Source: Sordariomycetes sp. S80-01Y
Lineage: Eukaryota > Ascomycota > Sordariomycetes
Direction: 5' to 3'
Length of the DNA stretch: 64,000 bases
NCBI GenBank assembly: GCA_037042185.1
Contig: JAXQJY010000024.1
Location: 806,001 to 870,000 of the forward strand
Part shown: positions 44,474 to 59,643 of the stretch, piece by piece
How positions within the stretch are numbered: position 1 is the first letter of the stretch
Layout: the number at the start of each line of letters is the position of its first letter
Notes under the pieces: model-generated
Seen by the model: only the letters and a program-made list of their open reading frames with translations
Told to the model about the DNA's origin: nothing
The model's database searches: none
Made by a program: the position numbers and the translations under genes

Positions 44474-45536
44474 CGTGTCGGCGGTCGGGTCGGTGCAGCG
44501 ATGGGATAGCGATCGTGAGGAGCGAGAGGAGGGGTCGAATTCGGATGGTTGACGAAGCAGATGTCCTGCGAGGATCACGAGGTGCCTTGCAGCACAGGCA
44601 TGAGCCCTTGGGGGCTTCTGAAGAGTCGGTGCGGAAGTGACAGTGTCGGGGAGAAGATGGAGGAAGCGGATGGACGTTTCCAAGTTGGATGTTGGAAGCT
44701 GCTAGAGCTGGCAGTGGCGCGGAGGGGCACTAACAGTTAAACGGTGAGAGGGAGGGGCACGACGTCAGCGCTCAGCGTCACCCGCACGTAATTCTGGGAG
44801 GCAGCTGTGGGAAGACTCTATATTTGCAGCGCATGTATGGAAATTCTCGGCAGATCTCGATAATTGCGAGAATGCTGGAGACGCAATGCGCCGTTTCCAG
44901 TTCCAGGACAGGGCAGCCATTGATCTTTCCCAGCTGCTCCACGGCTTCACCGCGTAGCACCGCATGGACCGGTCCATTTGCACCGGAGGGATCCATAATT
45001 TCCGGAGGAGAGGTCCGCTGTCAGGTTCGGGAGGGAGGCAGACTCAAGTTGGGCTGAGAGGCAGCTTGTTCGAAGAAGCAGTTGGATGAGAGCTCGGGTG
45101 ATGTAGCCTGCTTCATGTCCATGAACTTCGTACTGTTCACTCCCTGCTCCCGACTTTGCACATGGTGAGTATGCTGCTGCTCGTCGTCGTCCCCGTACCA
45201 GTCCTAGGTGCTTGGTCTCGAACGGTGTACCAAGTGTGCCAGTTCTATAATCTTAAGCATCGGTTAGAACTACCGTTAAAACTAAGTGGCGATACTTTTT
45301 CTATCTCTCAAATCGTTCTTCAGGGAAACAATCTACGTTCAATGCTCTGACAATCACCTGGGGTTGGAAGTATTAGACGCGGCAGATGGCTTCATCCGCA
45401 TGAGGCCATGTGCTTATCGATAAGCCCGACCCGCTAACATTTTTCTTTGTTATCCTCCATCGCCAACGCCGTAGTCATACCATCGCATCGCATCACGACC
45501 ACCGACCCTTCCACGCAGGGCCCAAAGTCGCCCACC
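44474..45536. other. Intergenic, divergent promoter, tps1 and rrp6
   Basis: 1.06 kb between divergent starts. Contains AGGGG elements on the tps1 side. No gene inside; open frames at 44765-45057 look like chance. Confidence 0.5.
44723..44757. promoter_or_regulatory. Pair of AGGGG stress-response-like elements
   Basis: The 10-mer GGAGGGGCAC occurs twice, 30 bases apart (44721-44730 and 44751-44760), about 250-280 bases upstream of the tps1 start. AGGGG is the core of the yeast STRE, which controls trehalose genes under stress. Function here is inferred. Confidence 0.45.
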
Positions 45537-47942
45537 ATGTCCTCGACATCCGACTTTGCCTCCCTGCAAGGGTCCGTCCAGAAGGCCCTCATCAACACCG
45601 TCAAGACCTCCAACCGCATCGCGACCGAGGACCTCCCCTTCCAGCGCACCGTCAACCCCGACGTCGCGACCCTCCTCGACGCCCGCTCCCAGCGCCTGCG
45701 CGACCTTTCCACTCGTCTGCTGGGCTCGGCGGCCAAGGCGTGTGGCCTGAAGTCCGCACCGAAGATTGAGGATGCCGAGGATGTAGACGGGAGCTGGAGC
45801 CAGGTGGTGGACGTTGTCGACACGGTGCTGGAGAAGGCCGACACGGCGTTGGATGAGTATACGGGCTTGATCAAGAGGAAAGAGCCGCCGACGGACCAGG
45901 GTGGCGAAGCCAAGAAGCAAAAGTCGAAGCCCGCCGTCATCAGGAACGCCAACATCAGCAAGCCGCAGGCGACCTTTGAGCTTCAGCCGGACAACTTCCC
46001 CACCGGACCGTGGAAGCCCATCCTCACCAAGAAGCCGCATGCGACGCGGTCTTTGGAGAAGAGCTTGAAGAAGCCCAAGAGCGACGGGCAGTATGCGCAC
46101 CCCTACGAAGCCGAAATCACCGCCAACAAGTACCCTGCGCAAGCCTTCGAGAAGGCCGAGCCGATCCCCTACCAGCCGATGGATCAGTCCAAGCCTACAT
46201 TCGTCGACACGTACGAGGGCGTCCTCGAGATGCTGGAAACGTTGAAGGTCGCGACCGAGATCGCAGTCGATCTCGAGCACCACGACTTCAGAACCTACAC
46301 CGGCCTGGTCTGCCTCATGCAAATCTCCACGCGCGAGCAGGATTGGATAGTCGACACCCTCAAGCCGTGGCGCCACAAGCTCGAGATCCTGAACGAGGTC
46401 TTCGCCGACCCTTCGATCGTCAAGGTCTTTCACGGCGCGTACATGGACATGATCTGGCTGCAGCGTGACCTAGGCCTCTACGTCAACGGCCTGTTCGACA
46501 CATTCTTCGCGTGCGAGCTGCTAGGGTACCCCGGAAGGGGATTGGCCTATCTGCTGTCCACGTTTGCCGGATTCACGGCGGACAAGCAATACCAGCTCGC
46601 GGACTGGCGCATGCGTCCCCTACCAAAGGAGATGCTCTACTACGCCCGCTCCGACACCCACTACCTCCTGTACATCTACGACAAAGTGCGCAACGAACTC
46701 ATCGACTCTTCCGACCGCACCAACCCCGAAACCGACCTCATACAGAAAGCCATCGACAAGTCCCGCGACGTATCGCTCTACCGCCACGAGCACGCCGACT
46801 TCAACCCAGCGACAGGCGAGGGTGCCCGGGGATGGTACAACTACGTCCTCAAGAACCCGCACCTGTCCTTCGACGCGGAGCAGTTCGCCGTCTTCAGGGC
46901 GGTGTGGAAGTGGAGAGACGAGGCGGCTCGGAAGGAGGACGAGAACCCAAACTTCATCCTCGGCTCTCAGGCCGTCTGCTCCATCGCCAAGAACAACCCG
47001 CCCGACGCGAAGGCCCTGCACTCCTTGCTGCCGTTCAGTCCGCCTTTTGCGAGGCAGAGCCTGACTCAAATCTGGGACGCAATCAAGAAGACCAAGGCGG
47101 AGGGTGGGCCTACGCTGCTGCAATTCTTCACATCAGAAGCCCCCGAGGCGTTGAGGAGGAATGGGCCGAAGCCGCGTGCGGCAAGCAGCATGCCGCTGAT
47201 CGAGGGTGAGCTTGCTGTGCGCAGCCTGCCCCGGTCGCAGCTCTTCGGGAAAATGCCGATGAGCTCGCTGTGGGAGGGCTCCAAGGCTGCCGTGTCCGGC
47301 GAGGAGGACAGCATTCCCTTCCCATGGCAGCGCTTCGTCGACGAAGCCGCCCAAGGCAACGTCGAGGTGGTGCGCGAGGACGTGCCCATGGTGGAGACGG
47401 AGCCCGAACCCGCGGCCGCCGAAACATCAGAGGAGGAAGACGAAGAGTTCACGCTCAAGCGCGGCAAGAAGCGCAAGGCTGAGGCTCACTCGCCCTCCGC
47501 CAGCGACGGGGAGGACGACGCGGACACCTCGGGTATCCTCGCCATCGACGACGACGCCCCGCGCAAATCCAAGGCGAAGGCCCGCTCTTCAAAAACCGAC
47601 AAGAAGGCGCGCCGCGAGCAGCGCAAGGCCCAGAAAGCAGAAACCAAGGCCGGTCGCAGCGGCGCGGACGCCAGCCCCGGGCAGGACGTCGACGGCGACG
47701 TGCAGGCCGGCAAGCGATTCGCCGCCGTGCCGCCACCGGCTGCCTTCGACTACTCGCAGGCCGCGAGCGTCATGCACGCCTCCCGCGACAAGCAGGACGA
47801 GGAGAAGGGCGGCCGCAAGGGCAAGAGGGGCAAGAAGGAAAAGGTCTTCGATCCGTACGTCAAGAGCGTGGAGGAGGGCGTCAAGGGCGCGCGCAAGATG
47901 ATGCCCATCAAGGGCGAGAGAAGCGCCACGTTCAGGAAGTAG
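45537..47942 (+). CDS. rrp6: Nuclear exosome 3'-5' exonuclease Rrp6
   Basis: Single-exon gene, 801 aa from the ATG at 45537, the first ATG in the frame. It opens with a PMC2NT-type region (FASLQGSVQKALINTVKTSN), which binds Rrp47/C1D. The DEDD-Y nuclease follows: D245 and E247 in AVDLEHHDF, D304 in HGAYMDMIW, and Y369/D373 in YYARSDTHYLL. An HRDC domain comes next (around AVFRAVWKWRDEAARKEDEN to ICSIAKNN-like sequence). The last 250 residues are Lys/Glu-rich and disordered, as in other family members, and should bind RNA and the exosome core. Rrp6 trims and degrades nuclear RNA, including 5.8S rRNA precursors and cryptic transcripts. Confidence 0.95.
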   Translation: MSSTSDFASLQGSVQKALINTVKTSNRIATEDLPFQRTVNPDVATLLDARSQRLRDLSTRLLGSAAKACGLKSAPKIEDAEDVDGSWSQVVDVVDTVLEKADTALDEYTGLIKRKEPPTDQGGEAKKQKSKPAVIRNANISKPQATFELQPDNFPTGPWKPILTKKPHATRSLEKSLKKPKSDGQYAHPYEAEITANKYPAQAFEKAEPIPYQPMDQSKPTFVDTYEGVLEMLETLKVATEIAVDLEHHDFRTYTGLVCLMQISTREQDWIVDTLKPWRHKLEILNEVFADPSIVKVFHGAYMDMIWLQRDLGLYVNGLFDTFFACELLGYPGRGLAYLLSTFAGFTADKQYQLADWRMRPLPKEMLYYARSDTHYLLYIYDKVRNELIDSSDRTNPETDLIQKAIDKSRDVSLYRHEHADFNPATGEGARGWYNYVLKNPHLSFDAEQFAVFRAVWKWRDEAARKEDENPNFILGSQAVCSIAKNNPPDAKALHSLLPFSPPFARQSLTQIWDAIKKTKAEGGPTLLQFFTSEAPEALRRNGPKPRAASSMPLIEGELAVRSLPRSQLFGKMPMSSLWEGSKAAVSGEEDSIPFPWQRFVDEAAQGNVEVVREDVPMVETEPEPAAAETSEEEDEEFTLKRGKKRKAEAHSPSASDGEDDADTSGILAIDDDAPRKSKAKARSSKTDKKARREQRKAQKAETKAGRSGADASPGQDVDGDVQAGKRFAAVPPPAAFDYSQAASVMHASRDKQDEEKGGRKGKRGKKEKVFDPYVKSVEEGVKGARKMMPIKGERSATFRK

Positions 47943-50471
47943 ACCCGGGGGGGGATCGACAGGCCGGAAGGGGTTACGGAATGGGGAGGAAAGGGTATTA
48001 TGAAGGACGTATGCATCTGAGGCGTTGGGGAGTCTACATAAGATTTTATTATGAATGCACACGTGAGCATCGTTCGGATGCCAATATGCTGAGTATTTGG
48101 ATGCGTCGATGCAGCTGCGCTGTGAAGTGCCCCTTTTTTTCAGGGGTATGTGACCGCTACTGTGAACCACCAGTCAAACTGTCAAACGCGAATGAGTGTT
48201 ATGTTACCATTGAGAATGCCGCTATATACAATGTGCATTGTTGGTTTGATGGCATTCAGTTTGTTTATCCTCACGAATCGCTCGTAGGTATCATTTGTTA
48301 CTCGACTATGGTGGCCATGATTATGAAAAAACGTGGCTCACAGCTCACCCATCCTAATTTGATGTTCAACACAGCCAGACTGCGTTCAAACACTGCGTTG
48401 CGAGAAAGATCAAATTTACCATTACGTGCGAAACCCTGTTCAACAATCATTCAGCACTTTTATTGAAGCCTTTCGAGTCAAGCTCAAATCAACATCGCCA
48501 GTACAGGGTAGCTCAATCCCATTCACCTGAACCAGCGCCTGAGCTCCCTCCGAAAACGCCCGTAACCCGAATTAACACCCCCGTCACCAATCTCGCGGCG
48601 CCTGGTCAAGGCCTGCCGCACCCTTGCCTCGGGAATGCACGCACCACACCATTTCGGCTCGCGGTTGAGCCTCAGGCATCTGACACCATGTCATGCTCAT
48701 GTCAGATCCCGATCACCACAGGCTCAATCTTGACCTCATCCCTCCTTTCCGGCCCTCAGAGCACGACAAGGTTGGATAGCGCTGGGCACAGTTTGCTCTA
48801 GACAGGGACTTGACTCGGGTACTTTACGGCATCATCTTCTGCAACCGTCCGACTGCCCGTCTCTCAACACTTGTTGAGGACGAGGCAAGGAGAAAACAAT
48901 CTCCTGAACAGAAGCAATCAATCCATCTCATCTCGTCCAACTGAGGTGAGGAATCGCAACAGGGAAAATTTTTCCAGAAGCCATTTCGGGTCGGTCCACC
49001 TCATTTCCCGTTTCGGCCCCGGTCCACCGGCGATGCGGCCACGTGATTGGCCAGCCAACCCGCTGGGTGATTTCGCCCTGAATCGTGAGGCTCCGGGCGC
49101 CCTGCTGGGTATTCCGGCGGTCTGAAGCACCCGCTGGCAGCTGTCGACACTTGTCCAACGCTTTCAAAATATCCCAGGTGCACCTGAGTCTGCCCGAACG
49201 GAGGATCCTCGCTGTGTCGTTTTCGGAGGGCGCTGCTCGGATGGGGGGCTGGTGGTCGAAGCCTCGAGGAAGACCAGGGCGCTGTCGAGCCACCCAGGGG
49301 TGTGGCCGTGTCCTCGGGACATGCCTGTGATCTGACGTCGTTCACCCACGGTGGTGTGCAGCGTAGCGCTGAGGCAGCCCTGCCGCAGGGTCAGAGTCCC
49401 TGGACACAGCAGCATCGCACGTAGTTTTGGAAGAAACCCATCCGCGCCAGACGTTGGATACAGAGGGGCTCTTATACTCAGAGCCCTATCCATCGCAAAC
49501 AGCTGCTGACGTCCGCTCTGCTTCATCCTCATGATAAGGACCGGGTGCGAATCGTCCTCCCTTTGATCCACCCACGTGCCAGAAGCCGTGCTTGATTCGC
49601 CCTCGGGGCGTCTCGCGAGCACCAAGTGGGGGTGCGGTGCGCGAGTCGTGGGGGTTTCCCGGCTTTTAAGGTTGAAACCTCAGGCTAGCAGTCGACTTCA
49701 TGCCTCAGACGCAGAAAATTTGCACCTCGGATTCCGGCCCCCTTTGCTGCCAGCTATCAGCAGCGGCTGGCCCGAGACCCTGGGTATGCCTGTCATTTCC
49801 CGTCCTGCTTCGGCTGGCGTCATTTCGCAGTCGAGATTTCCTGAGCTCCCGTACCGCAGCAGCAGCAGCTGGTCCAGCATGCGATGGCATCTCGTGGTGT
49901 CCGTCCTCTGGCTGCTGCTCGACCGTCTTCCACCGCCAAATGAGGCTTTTGTTCGCAACCATGTCGTGGGCTCTGCTCAACTGATCCCATGATTCATGAT
50001 CCACCCGGACAAGTGCCTCAGGTCTAACTCTTGCGAAGCAATCAAGACCCGGCATTCTTCCCACAGTGCCCACCCGACTTCCTCCGATGGACTAACGACC
50101 CGTGTAAGTGCCCACTCTCGCGTCGACATTAGCACCGCAGCCTCATCCGTGCACACGGTACCTGTCGCCGGCGGCGTCGCGCAGGCCATCTGTCAAGTCT
50201 CTCGTCGAAACCTTCCCCCCCAACCTCAGGCATCACGTCGTCGTCTTTGTTGCCCCGGTTCTCACCTCAGGCACTCAGGCTCACTGCTCCGGCTCGTCCC
50301 CCTGGCCCAATCCAAAGTGGGACCCCCAGCTTTCTGACTTTTTCCCTCGCTTCCCTTTTCCTTCCTTCCACTCTCCTCTTCTCTTCCTTTGCTTGAGCTC
50401 TCTCCATCATCCATCACTCAAACCTTCAACTCCCAACCAAACCACCACCACTCCCCTCTACAACCATCGCA
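47943..50471. other. Intergenic upstream of ATP synthase subunit 9
   Basis: 2.5 kb in a same-strand gap. The first 600 bases are AT-rich. Many short frames, none protein-like. The last 130 bases are the strong promoter and leader of the subunit 9 gene. Confidence 0.5.
50338..50471 (+). promoter_or_regulatory. CT-rich promoter and leader of subunit 9 gene
   Basis: A CT-rich tract (about 50338-50392) is followed by an A/C-rich leader without ATG up to the start codon. This is the usual make-up of highly expressed filamentous-fungal genes. The transcription start itself cannot be read. Confidence 0.5.
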
Positions 50472-53673
<3,202 letters not shown>

Positions 53674-55374
53674 TCAGTCATCACTCATATCCTCATCCTC
53701 TCCGTCACTCTCCTTGACGGCGTAGCCCTCCACGAAGCCCTCGGCATCGTACGTCCTCTCTAGATTCAGCCTCTGCGCACTGACAAATTTCCTCACCGCA
53801 TCCTTGTCGACCTTGACCCGCTTCACCTCAGTCTGCTGCACCTCCTCTTCTCCCTCATCAGGGCCGTGGCCGTTGGTTGTCTTGGCAGGCTTTGGAGGGC
53901 CTTTCCCTGCGTCTGCGAGGAGCTCCATCTCCCGTAGGGTGACGACGACGTCCTCCCAGCTGATGTACGTCGCCTCGCTGCAGTCGTTCACGTCAACCAC
54001 CGTTCCCTCTTCCAGGCTCAGCAGCCATCTCGAGATCTCACTCATCCAGAACCGCCTGTACCCTTTCCTACCGAGTTCAGAGATCGGCTTCTCCGGGCCG
54101 CCCAATACCTGCTCCCTCCTGCTGATCTCGTAGCTGGCGCCCATCAGTAGACTTCCGAGGCCTTTGCGCTGCCACGGAGGAAATATGAGGATGCAGGCGA
54201 GGTTGTTGTTATCCCACGACATCTTCTCCTTCGAGAAGAACCCGACGATTTGGGGTCGGGGCGTGGCCGAGGACTGTGAGGCTGGTGGGGTGTAGACTAG
54301 GAGGAAGTAGTTGAAGCCTGTCACGTCGAAGAAGACGGACTTGTTGTCGAGGAAGAGCTTCGCGAAGAGGGAGAGATTTTGGCAAAACAACTTTAGCTGT
54401 TAGCCGCGTCCTCGTTTCGATCAAGGCAGACTTACCCGTTCATCTTCGCCGTCGACCTCCCATATGCTCCACTCCCCCTGATCTGTGACGGTCTCCTCGA
54501 AATACTTCAGCCCGCTGTCCCTCTTCCGCTTCCCACTGCCTCCGGCACTCTGCGGCTGCGCGACTTGCACCTTCCGCGTGCCCCTTGGATGAACATATAC
54601 CTTGCGTCCTGGAATCGCGTCTTTCCTGGAACAGACCCTGACATGGCCGCCCCACGCTACCAGCTCCTTGGAGTATTTGAAGCAATGCGGACAGACGTAA
54701 AGCATCCCCAGCACGGGGTGTTGGTCTTTCCTCCCGCTCTCCTCCTTCCCGCCGCCGGCTTTCCCGCTGTGATTGTTGTGAAGGTCCAGAATCTCTTTGC
54801 CATAGTAGCTGGGGTACCACGTCCGGAAACACAGATCGCCGAGCACGACTTTATCGATGTTCCGATCTGCGCTCTGCGGCGGTTGGAGCGGCCTCTCGGC
54901 GGGCGGTTGGTTCGACAAGCTAGGGGTTCGAGGAATCGGAACTGGAGTCACGACGGGAGGTGGTTGCCGGTGGGAACGCGGTGAGAGCTGACTATTTTGA
55001 GCATGGGGCTGCGGAGGACGGAGCAGCGCTGTCGTGTGGGTTGGTTGATGGTGTGGCGTGTGGTATTGGATCTCGGGCGCGACGAGCCCCGAGGCACCCA
55101 TCTTGTCGTTCGTCGCAGAGAACCTTCTATCACCGAGCCCAGCCCTCCCGTTTGATACCGTATCTACGCCTCGTCTTGTAAGAGTTTCGATTATCGTCTG
55201 TGCATGTGGAGGCTCACGCGCGGCGGTGGTGCTGGGCGGAAACTCCGGCACTTGACGCGTCGCGGGGCGCGATGCGCGAGACTCTGCGCTGTCGACGTTC
55301 GAGGATTTGGCGTCTATAGGAGCGGCATTGGAGCGATAGCTGTCGGAGGAAAGCTTCTTACGGCTGGCAGGCAT
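53674..55374 (-). CDS. MYST-family histone acetyltransferase
   Basis: Predicted 551 aa from two exons, 55374-54436 and 54390-53674, with a 45-nt intron joining DGEDER to LFCQNLSLFAKLFLD. The first 170 residues are disordered and Pro/Ser-rich. The C2HC zinc finger is C228-x2-C231-x12-H244-x3-C248. The catalytic core carries C379 in ACILIFPPWQRKGLG, where the QRKGLG part is the acetyl-CoA loop, and the general-base Glu413 in GPEKPISELG, with the expected 34-residue spacing. There is no chromodomain or PHD finger, so it is closest in layout to yeast Sas2 (H4K16) rather than Esa1 or Sas3. The exact orthologue is not certain. The Asp/Glu-rich C-terminus ends EDEDMSDD. Confidence 0.9.
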
Positions 55375-55990
55375 TGGCTGGGTGAAGCTAGCTGAGCGAG
55401 GGGAATTGAGTCGGGTCGTCGTCGGCGTTGACGCCTAGGGCGCGTTGGTGGGGCTGCGGTTCTCGCCTAGCAGTTGGAGTCACCTTAGGCGGGGAGCGAC
55501 TAGAAGACACGATGTTGTGTTTATGGTCTGGTGGGCGAAAACATCAGAAAGTCACAATGAAGGTCGAGTGTTGTAACAGATTGTGATTTTACACGGTGAT
55601 TCTGCTCTTTCCTAGTCCAGTCACCTCACCACGTACCTCTTCGCTTCACCGACTTCAAGCTCGAAGTTGATATCACGGACGTCCCCAAAAGGTCGTTCCT
55701 CGTCTCGGGGGCTGGTCTTAGAGTTGGTCTGTTGATCGGGTCGTGAAATAACACTTCGTAAAGAGAAATTTTGTCAAAGGTGCCATGCGTGGCATTAAGA
55801 TGGCTACCTGGTCCTATCTACCTCACAAGGGGCAAAGCTGCCGGCGACAAGTCGTATTCGTAGATGAGCACAAACAAGATAGGTATCTAAAAGCGTCAAA
55901 GAAACAGCGGAAACCCATCAACCGTCCTGTTGCCCCAATAAATCAAGCAAACCCAACTCCTATGGCACTACCCATCGTACGGCAGACGCT
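55375..55990. other. Intergenic between VID27 and MYST genes
   Basis: 616 bases in a same-strand (-) gap: promoter of the MYST gene and 3' UTR of vid27. No gene seen. Confidence 0.5.
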
Positions 55991-58636
55991 CTAGTACGGC
56001 GAGTTGACAATGTCGTCCCGCCCCAGCTTGTAGCGACCGCTCTCCCTTCCCCCGATCCTACCTGAGCTCCTGCGTCCCTCGCTGAGCCTAAGATCACCCA
56101 TGATACTCTCACGCGTCGGGTTCTTGAGACTCTGCTTGGCGACCATGTTGACCTCGTTTGGCAGGGCAACGATGACGTTCTTGTCCGAGCCAAACTTGAA
56201 ATCATCCGCCTTGACCTCTTCCTCGTAACGCTTGATCTTGTACGGCGTCTTCATACCACGCAACACCCGCTTAAGGTTCCACTCCACAATATACGGACCC
56301 GTAGCCGTGATAATTGATGTCTCTGACGTGCCGTCGACGCCGGTGTTGAACTTGGCGGGCGTGAAGGACACAGGCTTGTGCGTCTCGTGAACGACTTGGG
56401 CGTTGTGCTCCGGAGACAGTGTCAGACGACGGTGCTTCGGCCTGGCCTCCGCAGAGAAGCCCTTCTGGAATCCCATCTTGCCTTCGTCCTTGCCATCTTT
56501 GTGTTGCGCATCAATCAAGAGAAGATAGTTTTGCGTGGTTCCCAGGATCCAGCGGCCGTCGGCAGAGACATCCATGCCAATGATGGGGTCACCAAGAGCG
56601 GGGATATGTGTCTTTGCCCGAATACCGAGGCGATCAAACAAGCGAATGTCGCCCTTGTTGCTAGCGACGGCAATGTAACCTTTATCGGTGGTTGCCAGAG
56701 AGGAGAAGTCGTTCTTCGTAGCGTATTGCTTCATCTCGGAATCGACGAGCTTGTTTCCGCTGACACGAGGGTCAACACGGAAGAGAGCGTTGTTCGAGAC
56801 ACCGAGGAAGGTCTGCTCGGCAGTCATTTGTGCGAACTTTTTCTCTGGCGCAAAGGTAACGACGGGAATGTCATCGTGTACATTCCAGGTATCCGTGACC
56901 TTGCCGTACTCGAGATCCATGCGGTACAGTTTGGAGGGGTCGTTCTGGTTCTGGAGGACAAGGTCTCTGTCCTCGGAGTGGAGCATGACCTTCTTCGGGT
57001 TGATGAGCTTGCCGTCTGGCGTTTGCACCTTCGAGATGTTGGTGGAGAACTCAAGGTGGTTGTTAGGGGTGTGCTTGAAGACGCCGATCTTCGAACCTCG
57101 AACGACAAAGGAGCGGTCGTGCTTGTAACCAACGGCGAGCTGGGAGTTGACATCTCCGTCCCTACCGCGGACGTCAACGTTTTCGTGCTCTTCGTCAGAG
57201 TCGTATTCCTCGTTGCGGACGCCAGGGTCGTCGTCATCCTCATCGTACTCCTCTTCTGGTTCCTCGACCTCGGGCTCCTCGGGGGCGTCGTCCATGTTCA
57301 AGTCACCGAAAGAGTCGAGAACATACTCGCGCTCCTTCTCCTGGATCTTCTGCCACTTCTGCTCGTTGAGCTGTTCCCAGATGGCTTGCATGATCCCTTC
57401 CTGGAACTTCTCCAAGGTCGGCTGGTCTTTGAAACGCAGTAACCACGAGCGCGCGGTGCCATCCTCGCCGAAGTGGTTGAAGATGAAGGAGAGGAACTCA
57501 AAGTCGAAGGTAGGTCCCATATTCGCCTCAACAGGCATGCCGACCCAAGCCTTCTGCTTGCTCTCCACCTGCAGCCAATATTCCCAAGTGCCAACCTCGG
57601 AGACGGTGGCGATCACGTCTTCGTCAACGAGAGCGAAGTGACCGGCGGTTGGATCGAAAAGATGAAGCTCAGCGGGGAGGTACGCGTAGATCTCCTTCGC
57701 CTCTGGAGCTGCGGGAGGATCCGCCGGCGCGGCGGGAGCTGGAACCTGCGGCTTCTCGACAGGCTCCTGATCGCGCTTGGCGCCGGTGTTTGCCTTGTGC
57801 GCGAACATATCTTCCACCGAATCGTCGATGTTGCGTGTTATGGTCGGGCTGTGAAGCGGACTGGCCGGCGGGATCGGATGCGATTCGTGGAACGTGAACT
57901 GCGCGAGGTCGTCGGCCGAGGCGGTGGTGTGCGGCTTGCGGTACATGCGCTCGTACTGACACTGCTGAGCAACCTCGAGGAATTGCTCGACCTGACTCTC
58001 CGTCACGGAGTTATCAGCCACGAATTCGTAAAGGTCCCCAACGTCTCCGCTCAGATCCCTCCAAGCGAGCACCTTCTCGCCGTTGTCTCTGATCTCGATC
58101 CTGAGCTGCAGCTCCTTGTCGAGGAGGAAAGTCTTCTCGTCGCGTTCGGAGGCGAGTGCTTCGATCTCGGCGTCCTCGCCTTCCTCCTCTGCCAGAAGCT
58201 CGGCCTCGCCCTCCTCAAAGACGCGCTGTACGACCAGCTGGTACTGGAACTCTTGGTTCGTGCGTCGGATGTTGATGGCTGAGTCTTTGAAGATGAGCTC
58301 GGAGTAGCCCTTGACGGATCGTGGTCGGACGAGGTACAGCTGCCCTTGCGGAAGTTCGCAGAGTGCTTCTTGGGCGCTGGTGCCGAAGATCAGCTTGCCG
58401 ACTGTAAGAGAGGAGAGTTAGCAGAAGTCCATGTAAGTGTGAGTCGGTCTGGTGGCGCTGCAGCTGGTGCAGCTGGTGCTACAGAAGGCGCAACATCAAG
58501 GTCTCCTTCTTTGTTTTGTTGTGTTGTTGGTGCGGGGCAGAAATGACAGGTCTCAACGTGAGGGTTGCGGGCGGCTGCAACGCGAAGATCACGGCGCTCC
58601 TGTGAGATAAAACGTACCGTTCCGTAGCATGAACAT
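55991..58636 (-). CDS. vid27: Vid27 family protein
   Basis: Predicted 809 aa from two exons, 58636-58618 and 58401-55991. The first coding exon is only 19 nt and encodes MFMLRN plus one base; splicing over a 216-nt intron gives MFMLRNVGKLIFGTSAQEAL, the family start. A PH-like N-terminal domain and a middle PH-like domain (TWEYWLQVESKQKAWVG, FLSFIFNHFG) are followed by an acidic spacer. A beta-propeller-like C-terminal half follows, with segments such as DKGYIAVASNKGDIRLFDRLG and DVSADGRWILGTTQNYLLL. The yeast protein was found through vacuolar import and degradation of fructose-1,6-bisphosphatase; its molecular role is unclear. Confidence 0.93.
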
Positions 58637-59643
58637 TTTGGGCGGTAGCTGCGTCTGGTTCTGACGCCCGCGTTTGTCGTCACGGTTCTTTCAATCGTGG
58701 TCTCGTCTCGGTCGTGCGCCCGCTCGCCTGTCGGTATCGCAGGTCGGCCGAAGTTGTCTCGACTGTGGAAGCAGCAGGGCTGGAATGATGGAAGGGGGGG
58801 AAAGTAGATGGGATGCGCGACGCCAGGCTATTTCTGATACAGGCGGGCTGCGTGCGTCATAGGCTCGCTCACGAGTCACACAGCCGGAGCTTCTTTTGGG
58901 ATCAACAAATGGCGTCCGGCCGCCGTTTGCCTGCCTGTTTTTGAGATGGAGGGGCAGATGTGGCGCAGGCAGCCATCAGGCAGTGACGCTGTGGCGTGCG
59001 CCACACTCGCTAGTCTGAATGCGTTGTGGAGACCTTCAACTACAGCGGTCGCATTTCGAAGGAAGTGAATCAGTGCTTGCAGCAGAAGTGCCCCGAGAAA
59101 TCGTGAACTGTGGGTTGCTTTCAAGTCCATTTTAACCTTTTATTTCTAGGATGTTTCAATTCCCTTTGTATATTAATGTCTACTCAGTACTGACCGATCA
59201 GAAGTGGCCCTTCCAATGAGGACCTGATGTGGGTATTGATATAGGACTACTAAGTAGTAAGTAATTGCCCCTGACCAAAGCCGCCGTGCGTGCAACCCTA
59301 CTTTAATCGAAAAACGAGAGGAAATACATTAATCAGGCTCGCTCATCTTATCGTAGCTGAAAATTAACGCTAACAGAAAACAAGACCAGCGACAAGGTTC
59401 AGTCCTCCAGATCAAGCTCGGCAGGCCTCGCATCATGTTGACCTTGGCCCCTTTTCAACTCATCCAGCTCTTTGATATTAAGAGCTGTAACTCCCCTCTC
59501 CGTCACACCTGCGGTACAGCTCCACCTGATTCGTTGCAAATGATCCATTCGGAAGAGAAGACCACATAGAACATGTCCGAGGTAACAGCAAAGGAAGAAA
59601 GTCTCGACGGAGCCACTGTGAGAAAAACACTTATCCAATATTC
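58637..59643. other. Intergenic upstream of vid27
   Basis: 1.0 kb in a same-strand (-) gap. The first 250 bases are the vid27 promoter; 59130-59400 is AT-rich. No gene recognised. Confidence 0.5.

Noticed and set aside
56378-57442. 354-aa plus-strand frame inside vid27
   Set aside because: Antisense to a clear Vid27 coding exon; composition is Leu/Val-rich as expected for a shadow.
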